This document shows, one piece after another, positions 33,551-41,741 of a stretch of 64,000 nt of DNA. Every line of letters starts with the position of its first letter. Positions within the stretch are counted from its first letter, which is position 1. Under the pieces are notes generated by a model, which made no database searches, had not been told where the DNA came from, and saw nothing but the letters and a program-made list of their open reading frames with translations. The translations under genes and the position numbers were made by a program. Source of the stretch: Nocardia farcinica (GTDB taxonomy: Bacteria; Actinomycetota; Actinomycetes; Mycobacteriales; Mycobacteriaceae); NCBI RefSeq assembly GCF_001182745.1, contig NZ_LN868938.1, forward strand, positions 1,240,001 through 1,304,000, written 5' to 3'.

Positions 33551-33957
33551 CACTCGGTGACGGTCGGCGGGGCGGTGAGGAACGGGCGCACCTCGAGCCA
33601 CTCGTGGATCGGTGCGCCGCCCGCACCGGGCGCGGCCGACAGCTCGCCCGCGAGCTCGACGGCGCGGTCCTGGGAGTCCACGTCGATGATCATCCAGCCC
33701 GCGATCAGATCCTTGGTCTCGGCGAACGGGCCGTCGGTGACGGGTGGCTTACCCTCGCCGTCCGAGCGCACCCACATGCCCTCCGGAGCGAGGGCCTGCC
33801 CGTCGACGAATTCGCCGCTGGCCTCCAGCCGCGCCGCGAAGTCGTTCATGTACTGGACGTGCGCGTGGATCTCCTCGGGCGTCCACCGATCCATCGGCAC
33901 GTCGTTGACCGCCGCCGGAGCGCCGCGGTAGTGCTTGAGAAGCAGGTACTTGGCCAT
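33550..33957 (-). CDS. YCII/DGPF-domain protein paired with ECF42 sigma factor
   Basis: The 135-residue protein matches the YCII-related family with the characteristic DGPFAETKDLIAGWMIIDV segment near residue 75-95 and the N-terminal KYLLLKHYRG. The ATG has a clear SD (aagggagaa) 5-8 bases upstream. The stop overlaps the sigma factor start. The family is a dimeric ferredoxin-like alpha-beta barrel whose reaction is unknown. The gene is commonly a direct target of its neighbouring sigma factor. Confidence 0.88.
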   Translation of the reverse strand: MAKYLLLKHYRGAPAAVNDVPMDRWTPEEIHAHVQYMNDFAARLEASGEFVDGQALAPEGMWVRSDGEGKPPVTDGPFAETKDLIAGWMIIDVDSQDRAVELAGELSAAPGAGGAPIHEWLEVRPFLTAPPTVTE

Positions 33958-34354
33958 GACGTTCTCCCTTCGGGAATTGCGACCCTAGTTGGTCTCGTAC
34001 CCCTGGGACGGAACCGCGGACGCGTTCTCGACATCTCCCGGGAAGAATTTTCTCGCCGGTGCCGGCAAGCGGTGTACCGAGTCGGGCGGAATCGACGTAA
34101 GTGGGTGTTCCTTCTCAGGATGACCATCCGAGTGCCGATGATGCCGACCGGGTGCGCGCGCGATCGCGATCAGCGCGCGAACCCGCCAGCCGCTCATCGC
34201 TACGCCGACATTTCCGCAGTTGGATGCCCGGTCGGCCATCCGTCTTCCCTGCGACCGCGCGACCCGTAGCGGACGCCGATCTCCTCGATTCGCCGCACCA
34301 TCGGGCCCCTTCGCCCCTACTATGTTAATGACAATTCACGACCAAAGGAGCGCA
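33958..34354 (+). other. 397-base gene-free divergent gap
   Basis: This gap separates the minus-strand YCII gene from the plus-strand secreted protein gene. No convincing frame is visible. It has an inverted repeat of GCGCGC arms around GATCGCGATC near 34154-34176 and an AT-rich promoter end: TATGTT at 34321-34326, fitting a -10 element for the gene starting at 34355. A DNA-looping or regulator site is possible but not identified. Confidence 0.35.
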
Positions 34355-34672
34355 ATGATGCGTACCCCCCTTCGTCTCGCCACCGCTTCGGTGGCCGCGG
34401 CGTCCCTCGTCGCCGCCGCCGCGAGCGCCGCGGCCGCGCCTGCCGAGCCGGGCCCGGCCCACGCCATCCCCGTCGCCGTGAGCACCGGTTCGTCGATGGT
34501 GGACAGTGGCGCGGCCGCGCTGGAGTCTGCCGGGTACCACCTCGGGCGTGGTGACTTCCTCGGGTTGCTGGTCCTCGTCGGCGTCACCCCGTTCCAGATG
34601 CTGACCGGCGCCGTCTGCGATCTGGGCACCGGCTCGGGGCTGCCGGTCCCGTGCACCCGGCCGAAGTACTAG
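34355..34672 (+). CDS. small secreted protein of unknown function
   Basis: The 105-residue protein has a signal peptide of about 30 residues ([33 protein letters not shown], cleavage likely after an Ala-Ala-Ala). The mature part has two Cys (in AVCDLGTGSG and PVPCTRP) that could form a disulfide. ATG at 34355 and at 34358 are both possible; aaaggag at 34344-34350 suits the second slightly better. The family is not recognised, but such small secreted disulfide-containing proteins are common in Nocardia and Mycobacterium. Confidence 0.7.
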   Translation: MMRTPLRLATASVAAASLVAAAASAAAAPAEPGPAHAIPVAVSTGSSMVDSGAAALESAGYHLGRGDFLGLLVLVGVTPFQMLTGAVCDLGTGSGLPVPCTRPKY

Positions 34673-34723
34673 CGGCCACGGTCGGACCCTCCGGTTGCCG
34701 TCGGTCGGCGACCGGAGCCGCCT

Positions 34724-35173
34724 CTACCCCACCGACGACCGCATCGCGGTCGATTCCGCGCTTCCCGCGCGCCGCCGATACGGCAGCGCGAACATGTACA
34801 GCCCCGAGACCAGCAGCGCCAGCAGCGGGATCAAGGGCAGATACGACACCCAGACGATCGGCTCCGGCAGCGACAGCGCGACGAAGGTCGCGAGCACCGT
34901 CACCGTGAAGGCGACGGCGGACCAGCGGTGCAGCCGCCGCACACCCGCCGCCCGCGCCGGCGGTCCGCCCGCGTCCGCGCTCCGCCGCCCGCGCCACCAC
35001 AGCGCGTACAGGCCCGCACCGGAGAAGAACAACAGCGCCAGTGGCGGCAGTGGCAGATACGCCAGCCACGCCGGCCCCTGCGCCGCCATCGCCACCACGG
35101 TGACGACGACGCTGAGGGTGAAGACGATCGCCAGCACCCGGTGCGTCTGCCGGATTCCCTTGTTCCCGTTCAT
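34724..35173 (-). CDS. four-helix membrane protein of unknown function
   Basis: This 149-residue protein has two similar halves, each with two hydrophobic segments: VLAIVFTLSVVVTVVAMAA with YLPLPPLALLFFSGAGLYALWW, and WSAVAFTVTVLATFVALSL with YLPLIPLLALLVSGLYMFAL. A basic loop (RGRRSADAGGPPARAAG) separates the halves. This internal duplication is directly visible. No function can be assigned. The ATG has a gaggagg SD 7-8 bases upstream. Confidence 0.75.
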   Translation of the reverse strand: MNGNKGIRQTHRVLAIVFTLSVVVTVVAMAAQGPAWLAYLPLPPLALLFFSGAGLYALWWRGRRSADAGGPPARAAGVRRLHRWSAVAFTVTVLATFVALSLPEPIVWVSYLPLIPLLALLVSGLYMFALPYRRRAGSAESTAMRSSVG

Positions 35174-35415
35174 TGCGCCCTCCTCGAGCGGCGGATCCCT
35201 GCGATCCGCCCGTGCCTGCCGATGTCGATCGACGACGATGAGGACGACGCTATGGCGTCCGCGCCGACCTGCGCTTCTCGATTCCTGACCGGTTGCCGGT
35301 CCGGGTGATCGGCCGTTGTGATCTGCATCGGCTTCGGGCCGCCGGATTTGCCGCCCGCCGCCGCGAACGTCCAGAATCATCCGATGATTTGCGTGTCCGG
35401 TCGGGTGGCGGCCCG

Positions 35416-36153
35416 TTGAGCGTTCTCACCCTGAGCCTGGTGGCCCTGGCCGGGTTCTTCGCCGGCGTGATCGGGTACGTCACCGGGATCGCCTCGCTGA
35501 TCTCCTATCCGGCGCTGCTGGCAGCGGGACTGCCCCCGGTCGCGGCCAATGTCACCAACACGGTGGCGATGGTCGCGGTCGGTGTCGGGTCCACCGCCAA
35601 GGCGGGTGCCGGGCACGCGGTCGAAGGCCGCACGCTCGCCCGGTACGCGGCGTACTCGGCGCTCGGCGGCACCGCGGGCGCGGCGCTGCTGCTGCTCACC
35701 CCCGCCGACGCCTTCGAGGTGGCGGTGCCGTTCCTGCTCGCGGCGGCCTCGCTGAGCCTGCTGGCGCAGCCGAAGCTGCGGGAGCTGGCCGGCGACCGGG
35801 AGTTTCCGCGGCTCTACCCGCTCGGCATATTCGCCGTCGCCGTGTACGGCGGCTATTTCGGGGCGGGCGTCGGGGTGATGTTCCTGGCGCTGATCCTGGT
35901 CTGCACCTCGGCCACCATGTGGCGGGCCGGGGTGCTCAAGAGCTTCCTCACCGGCATCGCGAATTTCGTGGCCGCCATCGGATTCGCCGTGTTCGGGCCG
36001 GTGCACTGGCTCGCGGCGGCGGCCATGGCGGTCGGCGCCTTCGCCGGCGGGTGGTGCGGACCGCCCTTGGTCGCGCGGCTGCCGCCGACGGCGGTCCGCA
36101 TCGCGGTCGCCGTCTGCGGCACCGGCCTGGCTGCCTATCTGGCCCTGAGCTGA
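35416..36153 (+). CDS. TSUP-family (TauE/SafE) membrane permease
   Basis: This 245-residue protein fits the sulfite exporter TauE/SafE family: eight likely helices, with the GYVTGIASLISYPALLAAGLP segment and the second-half copy GYFGAGVGVMFLALILVCT. Typical cargo are sulfite or small organosulfonates, but the cargo is unknown here. The start is uncertain: TTG at 35416 is preferred because it begins just before the first helix; the frame is open upstream. The stop lies in a palindrome shared with the convergent nitroreductase gene. Confidence 0.82.
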   Translation: MSVLTLSLVALAGFFAGVIGYVTGIASLISYPALLAAGLPPVAANVTNTVAMVAVGVGSTAKAGAGHAVEGRTLARYAAYSALGGTAGAALLLLTPADAFEVAVPFLLAAASLSLLAQPKLRELAGDREFPRLYPLGIFAVAVYGGYFGAGVGVMFLALILVCTSATMWRAGVLKSFLTGIANFVAAIGFAVFGPVHWLAAAAMAVGAFAGGWCGPPLVARLPPTAVRIAVAVCGTGLAAYLALS

Positions 36154-36167
36154 CCCCGGGTCAGCTC
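36147..36167. terminator. palindrome covering both convergent stop codons
   Basis: GAGCTGACCC (36147-36156) and GGGTCAGCTC (36158-36167) are complementary with one base between. The TSUP stop TGA (36151-36153) lies in the left arm and two bases of the nitroreductase stop lie in the right arm. It may act as a compact bidirectional terminator. Confidence 0.5.
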
Positions 36168-36822
36168 ACCACGAGTCGACATGCACGATCCGCGCCATGT
36201 CGACCCGGGCGGCGGGCTTGAAGTCGGTGCCCTTGGTGTAGGCGACGGGGATCAACGCCCCCTGCGACACCTTCTCGAAGGGGATGCCGAGCACCTCGGC
36301 CGCCTCCCGCTCGTACTTCAGATGCAGGGTGGTCCACGCCGTGCCGAGCCCACGGGCGCGGGCCGCCAGGCAGAAGCTCCACACCGCCGGGAACAACGAC
36401 CCCCAGTGCGAGGCGCTGGCCGCACCGGAGACGTTGTCGACGCGCCCCCACAGGCACGGCACCAGCAGCACCGGCACCTCCCCCATCTTCTCGGCCAGGT
36501 ACTCCGCCGAATCGGCGACCCGGCGACGCGTGGCATCCACCGCCGGATCGCCGGTGGCCTTGGTGCCCAGGTACTCCGGTGCGTCCCGGTATTCGGCGAA
36601 CCCGCGCCGGTACAGCTCCCCCAACCGCCTGCGCTTCTCGGCATCGGTGACCACCACCCAGTGCCAGCCCTGCCGGTTGGACCCCGACGGCGCCTGCACC
36701 GCGAGCTCGAGACATTCGCGCACGACCGCGAGCGGCACCTCGCGCTCCAGGTCCAGCCGCTTGCGCACGGTGCGGGTGGTCGACAACAGCTCGTCGGGGT
36801 TCAGGTCCAGCTCGATCGGCAT
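36166..36822 (-). CDS. nitroreductase family protein
   Basis: This 218-residue FMN-dependent enzyme has the typical start STTRTVRKRLDLEREVPLAVV with the FMN-binding RTVRKRLD, followed by APSGSNRQGWHWVVV near residue 50-65 and the late GLGTAWTTLHLKYE. The family reduces nitro groups, quinones or other compounds with NAD(P)H. It is 27 bases downstream of the IrtB-like gene's stop side and reads in the same direction as that pair's other neighbours; cotranscription is not clear. The substrate is unknown. Confidence 0.85.
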   Translation of the reverse strand: MPIELDLNPDELLSTTRTVRKRLDLEREVPLAVVRECLELAVQAPSGSNRQGWHWVVVTDAEKRRRLGELYRRGFAEYRDAPEYLGTKATGDPAVDATRRRVADSAEYLAEKMGEVPVLLVPCLWGRVDNVSGAASASHWGSLFPAVWSFCLAARARGLGTAWTTLHLKYEREAAEVLGIPFEKVSQGALIPVAYTKGTDFKPAARVDMARIVHVDSW

Positions 36823-36849
36823 GGTTCCGACCGTACGACAGGGCCGCGA

Positions 36850-38562
36850 TCACGTGTGCGCCGGACTGGCTGCCGCGCGCCAGAAGTCGGCGTACCGACC
36901 GCCGCGGGCGAGCAGCTCGTCGTGGGTGCCCGCCTCGACGACGTGCCCGCCGTCGAGGAAGACGATGCGGTCGGCGGTGCGGACCGTGCGCAGCCGGTGC
37001 GCCACCATGACGACCGTGCGCCCGGCCATCAGCCGGGTGATGCCCGCGTGCACGGCGGCCTCGTTCACCGGGTCCAGGGCCGAGGTCACCTCGTCGAGCA
37101 GCACGATCGGGGCGTCCTTCAGCAGCGCCCGGGCGATCGAGACCCGTTGCCGCTCACCGCCGGACAGCAGGGCCCCGCCCTCGCCGACGTGGCTCGCCCA
37201 GCCGTCGGGCAGCCGCTCGATCACCTCGTCCAGGCGGGCGGCCGCCGCCGCGGCCCTGACCTCGGCGTCGGTGGCGTCGGGCCGGCCGAGGCGGACGTTG
37301 TCCTCGATGGTTCCGTCGAAGAGGTGCACGTCCTGGAAGACCACCGCGATGCGCGACATGAGCGTGTCGGTGTCGATGGCGCGCACGTCCACCCCGCCGA
37401 TGCGCACCGCGCCCGCGTCGACGTCGGAGAAGCGCGCGAGCAGGTGCAGCAGGGTGCTCTTGCCCGCACCCGACGGGCCGACGACGGCGAGCCGTTGCCC
37501 TTCCGGCACCGTCAGGGTGACCCCGTCGAGCACGGGCCGATCGCCGTGGGCGAAGGTCACCGCGTCGAAGGCGAGGTCGTGCCGCTGCGGCCGGATCGGT
37601 TCGGCGGGTTCCGGCAGCGGTTCGTTGCGCAGGACCGCGTCGAGTCGATGCAGTTCGGCGCGGGCGCCGCGCACCTGACTGCCGATGTCGGCCAGCGCGA
37701 GCAGCGGATCGGCGCAGCGGGCGGCCAACACCAGAATCGCCAGGACCTCGGCCACGTCGACGGTGCCGCCCAGGGCGAGGTAGGCGGCCAGCGCCAGCAG
37801 TGCGGTGAACATCGCCTGCACGGTGAGGGTCGCGCCGACCGCGCCGGTCAGCGCGGTCGCGATCTGCTTGCGGGAGGTGCGTTCGACAGCGCGCAGGGCG
37901 TCGTCGAGCAGGGCGAAGCGCTCGGCGGTTCGCCCGCCCGCGCGCAGTACCGGCTGCGCCTGCAAATACTCGACGACGCGGTTCGCGGCCTCGGTGTCGC
38001 GCTCGTGGCGTTCGGCGTCGCCCGCGGTGGCGGCCCGCGCGGTGACGGCCTGGGTGGCGGCGACGATCGGCACCGCGACCAGCGCGGCCAGCCCGAGCCG
38101 CCACTCGTAGGCGAGCATGACGGCGAGGATGGTCAGGGGCGTGACGGTCGCCGAGACCAGCGGGGCCAGCAGGTGGGCCAGCACGCTCAGCGCGGCGAGG
38201 ACACCGCGTCCGGCCAGCACCGACACCTCCCCCACCCGCCCTGGGGTGTACCAGCCGACCGGCAACCGGGCCAGATGATCGCCGAGCCGGTGGTAGACCC
38301 CGCGCAACAGGGTGGTGCCGACGGTGAAACCGGACAGGTCGCTGCGGTAACGCAGCAGCGCGTACCCCGCCACGGCGGCCCCGAACGCGATCAGCCAGGG
38401 CTCGGCCTCGGCCGGGTTGTCGCCGAGCAGCGCCCGCAGCACCGGCACCACCAGGGCGTAGGACAGGCCCTCGGCCACGGCGGTGAGGGTCATCAGGGCG
38501 ATGGTGCGGCGCACCGGGGGCGCGTAGTCGGGGCCGAGTACGCGCAACAGCGTGCGGATCAT
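36850..38562 (-). CDS. ABC transporter, fused membrane and ATPase domains (IrtB-like)
   Basis: This 570-residue half-transporter has a six-helix membrane domain (about residues 15-310) and a C-terminal ATPase: Walker A GPSGAGKST near 365, Q-loop VVFQDVHLF, signature LSGGERQRVSIARAL near 465, Walker B IVLLDEVTSALD and the switch His in MVAHRL. It overlaps its upstream partner by 4 bases, so a heterodimer is expected. The pair resembles mycobacterial IrtAB, which imports carboxymycobactin, but IrtA's siderophore-interacting domain is missing in the partner. Export of a drug or lipid-like molecule is equally possible. Confidence 0.88.
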   Translation of the reverse strand: MIRTLLRVLGPDYAPPVRRTIALMTLTAVAEGLSYALVVPVLRALLGDNPAEAEPWLIAFGAAVAGYALLRYRSDLSGFTVGTTLLRGVYHRLGDHLARLPVGWYTPGRVGEVSVLAGRGVLAALSVLAHLLAPLVSATVTPLTILAVMLAYEWRLGLAALVAVPIVAATQAVTARAATAGDAERHERDTEAANRVVEYLQAQPVLRAGGRTAERFALLDDALRAVERTSRKQIATALTGAVGATLTVQAMFTALLALAAYLALGGTVDVAEVLAILVLAARCADPLLALADIGSQVRGARAELHRLDAVLRNEPLPEPAEPIRPQRHDLAFDAVTFAHGDRPVLDGVTLTVPEGQRLAVVGPSGAGKSTLLHLLARFSDVDAGAVRIGGVDVRAIDTDTLMSRIAVVFQDVHLFDGTIEDNVRLGRPDATDAEVRAAAAAARLDEVIERLPDGWASHVGEGGALLSGGERQRVSIARALLKDAPIVLLDEVTSALDPVNEAAVHAGITRLMAGRTVVMVAHRLRTVRTADRIVFLDGGHVVEAGTHDELLARGGRYADFWRAAASPAHT

Positions 38563-40373
38563 CGGGGTGCCTCTTCTCGCGAGGGGCGGTCGGCGACCGC
38601 GGTGCGGTGGGTTTCCCAGAGGGCGGCGAAGCGGCCGCCGCGGGCCAGCAGCTCACGGGGGCTGCCGCGTTCGACGATGGTGCCGTTGTCGAGTACCGCG
38701 ACGGTGTCGGCGTCGGCGATGGTCTCGAGACGGTGCGCGATCACCAGGAGCGTGCGGTCGCCGCCGAGGGCGGACAGGGTCCGGCGCACCGCCTGTTCGG
38801 TCTGCGGATCGGCGAAGGCGGTCGCCTCGTCGAGTACCAGCACCGGCGTGGCGGCCAGCAGCGCGCGGGCGAGCGAAAGACGTTGCGCCTCACCGCCGGA
38901 CAGGACCACATCGACGCCGACCACCGAGTCGTACCCGTTCGGCAGTTCCAGGATGCGGTCGTGGATGGCGGCGCCTCGCGCCGCCTGTTCGATGGCGTCG
39001 CGGTCGGCCTGCGGCACCGCGAGCGCGATGTTGTCCGCGATCGAGGCGCGCAGCAGCCGCACATCCTGGAAGACGAACGACACCGTCCGGTACAGCTGCG
39101 CGGGGGCGAGGTCACGCAGGTCGACGCCGCCGAGCCGGACCGATCCGTGGGTCGGGTCGAAGAATCGCGGAAGCAGTTGCACCAGGGTCGATTTGCCGCT
39201 GCCTGACGGGCCGACCAGGGCCGTGACGGTGCCGGGTTCGAGCACCAGGTCGATGCCGCGCAGCACGTCGCGGCCGGTGTCGTAGCCGAAACGCACGTCG
39301 CGCAGTTCGATCCGGTGCCCCCGCGGAACGGCGGGCCGCGCGGGCTCGGGCAGCGGCGGCTCGGCCAGCACCTCCCGGATCCGGCCGATCGCGCGGCGGG
39401 CGGCCTGGAGGTCGTCGAAGCCGTGCCCCAGTGCCGCGACGGGCGCGGTGAGTCCGAGGCCGAGCAGCAGGAACGGCAGCAGATCCGCCGGGGGCATGTC
39501 GCCGGCGCGGATCAGGACCGTGCCGCCGATCAGCACGGCCAGCAGGACGAACGGCGGCGACAGCGCCACCTGCATCGCGGCCGCCGGTCCGGCCAGGCCA
39601 CGCACCATCCGCAAGAAGATGTCGGCGAATTCGTCGGCGGCGCGGTGGAACCGGCGATTGGCGCGACCGGCACCGCCGAACGTCTTGACCACCGCGATGC
39701 CCTGCACGAACTCCACCACCGAGTCCGCGATCCGGCACATCGCCGCGTCGAACTCCGCTTGTTCGCGTTGCCGCGCGGACGTCGTCATCAGCGGCACCAC
39801 CGCCACGGCCAGCAGCACCGGAACGAGGGTGAGCAACGTCAGCCGCCAGTCCACGGTGAACAGATAGATCAGCGAGGCCGACGGCACCACGAAGGCGGAG
39901 ACGAGTTCGCCCGGTGTGTGCGCGATGAACGGGTGCACAGCGCTGACGTCCTCGCCGACCACCTTCGCCAGCTCCCCGGTGCGCCGCCGGGAGAACCAGC
40001 CGATCGGCACCGTGCCCAGCCGGGCCGCGAGCTGCCGCCGGAACGCGAGTTGCACCCGGCTGTCGAGCAGATGCGCGAGCCCCGACGCCGCGGCGCCGCA
40101 CACCAGCCGCACGAACAACCCGGCCGCGCCCGCGAGCACCACCGACCAGACCCGCCCCTCCTGGATCGGTGTCGGCGACAGGAGGATCCGGCCCAGCTCC
40201 ACCACGGCCAGCAGCGGCACCAGACCCGCCAGCGCGCCGACGACCTGCAGCACGACCACGGCGGCGAAGCCCGGCAGATGCGGGCGCAGCAACCTCATCG
40301 CGGTCCGTTCGGGTGCGACCGCGGTGACCGGCCCGTCCTGCTCGCGTGCCTCGGCGAGATCGGTGGCCGTCAT
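38559..40373 (-). CDS. ABC transporter, fused membrane and ATPase domains (IrtA-like, no SIP domain)
   Basis: This 604-residue half-transporter has a short polar N-terminus (about 25 residues), a six-helix membrane domain and an ATPase with Walker A GPSGSGKST, signature LSGGEAQRLSLARAL, Walker B VLVLDEATAF and IAHRL. In Walker B-D the usual SALD is replaced by AFADPQ. The N-terminus is too short for the FAD-binding siderophore-interaction domain of mycobacterial IrtA. The ATG at 40373 was preferred over a long open upstream frame. It is divergent from the TetR gene at 40551, whose operator palindrome lies between. Confidence 0.88.
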   Translation of the reverse strand: MTATDLAEAREQDGPVTAVAPERTAMRLLRPHLPGFAAVVVLQVVGALAGLVPLLAVVELGRILLSPTPIQEGRVWSVVLAGAAGLFVRLVCGAAASGLAHLLDSRVQLAFRRQLAARLGTVPIGWFSRRRTGELAKVVGEDVSAVHPFIAHTPGELVSAFVVPSASLIYLFTVDWRLTLLTLVPVLLAVAVVPLMTTSARQREQAEFDAAMCRIADSVVEFVQGIAVVKTFGGAGRANRRFHRAADEFADIFLRMVRGLAGPAAAMQVALSPPFVLLAVLIGGTVLIRAGDMPPADLLPFLLLGLGLTAPVAALGHGFDDLQAARRAIGRIREVLAEPPLPEPARPAVPRGHRIELRDVRFGYDTGRDVLRGIDLVLEPGTVTALVGPSGSGKSTLVQLLPRFFDPTHGSVRLGGVDLRDLAPAQLYRTVSFVFQDVRLLRASIADNIALAVPQADRDAIEQAARGAAIHDRILELPNGYDSVVGVDVVLSGGEAQRLSLARALLAATPVLVLDEATAFADPQTEQAVRRTLSALGGDRTLLVIAHRLETIADADTVAVLDNGTIVERGSPRELLARGGRFAALWETHRTAVADRPSREEAPR

Positions 40374-40494
40374 GATGCCCGTACCCGGATACCCGGCGTG
40401 ACGCGCTCGGCGCCGTCGTCCCTGCCCATGCTCACTCCTCGCCGCTCGATGGCGGTACCGCTGTGTCCGATACCGCGCCCAGGTGAAACCGCCA

Positions 40495-40519
40495 GTTTCG
40501 ATACCTGACGTATCGAAAC
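40495..40519. promoter_or_regulatory. perfect TetR operator palindrome between ABC pair and TetR gene
   Basis: GTTTCGATAC (40495-40504) - CTGAC - GTATCGAAAC (40510-40519) is a perfect 10-bp inverted repeat with a 5-base spacer, in the 177-base divergent gap. It fits an operator of the TetR-family protein encoded next to it. Confidence 0.75.
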
Positions 40520-40550
40520 CAAGAGTAGCGTAATGCACTAGGGTGTGGGC

Positions 40551-41138
40551 ATGACGCGAGTGAGCAGCGAATCCGCTCGGCCACCGGGGCGGCCACGGTC
40601 CGGTCTGCACTCCGTGGTCTTCGCCGCCACCTTGCAGACGGTGCACGAGCTGGGTTATGCGCGCGCGACGGTCGATCGCATCGCGGCCGCGGCGGGCGTG
40701 GCGAAGACGACCGTCTACCGCCGCTGGCCGTCCAAGGGCGCGCTGATCATCGATTGCCTGCTCGACGCCTTCGGCCCGGTACCACTGGAGGGCGCGGACC
40801 GGGCCGAGATCATGACGGGTGCGATCCGTTGGATCGCGGGGAAGATCGCCGAGCCCGGCGTGGGCGACGCCTTCGCGGGTGTCTTCAGCGACGCGGTCAG
40901 CGATCCGGAGCTGCGCACCCTGTTGTCGACCCGCTTCCAGGATCCGTATCGGATCGCCGTTCAGGACGCGCTCGGCGAGTCCGAGCAACGGGTGCTGTTC
41001 TACATCGACGTCGTCGTCGGCACCCTGCTGCACCGGATGGGGATGACCGGTGCGCCGATGGTCGAGTCCGATGTCGAGGCATTGATCGAGATGACGCTGC
41101 GGTACTTCGGCACCGGCGACGAGGGTAACGGGCGCTAG
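40551..41138 (+). CDS. TetR-family regulator of the ABC pair
   Basis: This 195-residue regulator has the HTH VHELGYARATVDRIAAAAGVAKTTVYRRWPSKGALI near residues 30-65 and a helical C-terminal domain. A TAGGGT -10 element at 40539-40544 would put the transcript start exactly at the ATG of 40551, so the message is probably leaderless. It is divergent from the IrtAB-like genes, with the palindrome between. The end overlaps the stop of the opposite-strand F420-type gene by 4 bases. Repression relieved by a transported compound is the likely mode. Confidence 0.9.
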   Translation: MTRVSSESARPPGRPRSGLHSVVFAATLQTVHELGYARATVDRIAAAAGVAKTTVYRRWPSKGALIIDCLLDAFGPVPLEGADRAEIMTGAIRWIAGKIAEPGVGDAFAGVFSDAVSDPELRTLLSTRFQDPYRIAVQDALGESEQRVLFYIDVVVGTLLHRMGMTGAPMVESDVEALIEMTLRYFGTGDEGNGR

Positions 41139-41626
41139 GCCGACTCGCGGACGGGCGCCCGCCGCACCTGGAGGCACCGGTCCACGCGGAACAGCCGCAG
41201 CGTCAGGCGGGTTCCGGGCGAGAGGTGGGCGGCCACGGCGGCGGTCGGCACGAGCGCGGGCTGATCGACCGGCACGGTGGCACCGTCGGTGACCACCGTG
41301 GCCGAGCCCGCAGCGAGCACGTTGCGCAGCCAGTCGGCGCGGGTGCCGTAGGGCAGGGCGACGACATAGCCGGTGTCGGTGGGGATCACGTCGACGGGAG
41401 TGTCGTAGGTCCGGCCGGAGCGGCGGCCGACGTGCCGGATCAGCGCGCGGGGCGAGCCGGCCGTGCCGGCGTCCCGCAGGACGCGCCGGTTGGTGACCTT
41501 CTTGTTGAAGCGGCGCACGGTGTCGACGATCGGCGCGATCCGGTACCGCAGGCCGATCAGCAGGGTCGCCAACGCGAGCAGCGGAATCGCCACGATCAGC
41601 ACGGCGAGAACAATCAGCACTTTCAT
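41135..41626 (-). CDS. deazaflavin (F420)-dependent nitroreductase-type protein
   Basis: This 163-residue protein has an N-terminal membrane helix (VLIVLAVLIVAIPLLALATLLIGL) and a split-barrel domain with the pattern RALIRHVGRRSGRTYDTPVDVI, typical of the DDN-like F420-binding family, then PYGTRADWLRNVLAAG. Such proteins reduce or oxidise substrates with cofactor F420, which supports a mycobacterial or nocardial host. The ATG at 41626 faces the divergent TetR gene at 41742; the tandem operators between them suggest shared control. The substrate is unknown. Confidence 0.85.
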   Translation of the reverse strand: MKVLIVLAVLIVAIPLLALATLLIGLRYRIAPIVDTVRRFNKKVTNRRVLRDAGTAGSPRALIRHVGRRSGRTYDTPVDVIPTDTGYVVALPYGTRADWLRNVLAAGSATVVTDGATVPVDQPALVPTAAVAAHLSPGTRLTLRLFRVDRCLQVRRAPVRESA

Positions 41627-41669
41627 CAGGACAACCGCCTTCGGGACCGCCTCGGCACGCCGCGGCTCA

Positions 41670-41704
41670 CTTACGTTGTAAGTACCGTAGACTTACCGTG
41701 TAAG
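41670..41704. promoter_or_regulatory. two tandem TetR-type palindromes
   Basis: CTTAC-GTT-GTAAG (41670-41682) and CTTAC-CGT-GTAAG (41692-41704) are two perfect 5-bp palindromes with a 3-base centre, spaced 22 bases centre to centre, or about two helical turns. They are in the gap between the divergent F420-type and TetR genes. Confidence 0.75.
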
Positions 41705-41741
41705 TACCGTCAATCCCCGTCCTGCCCACCCCCGGAGCCCC

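Noticed and set aside
40374..40550. Iron-box (IdeR/DmdR-type) site expected for IrtAB-like genes
   Set aside because: No TTAGGTTAGGCTAACCTAA-like sequence was found there; the palindrome present fits a TetR site.
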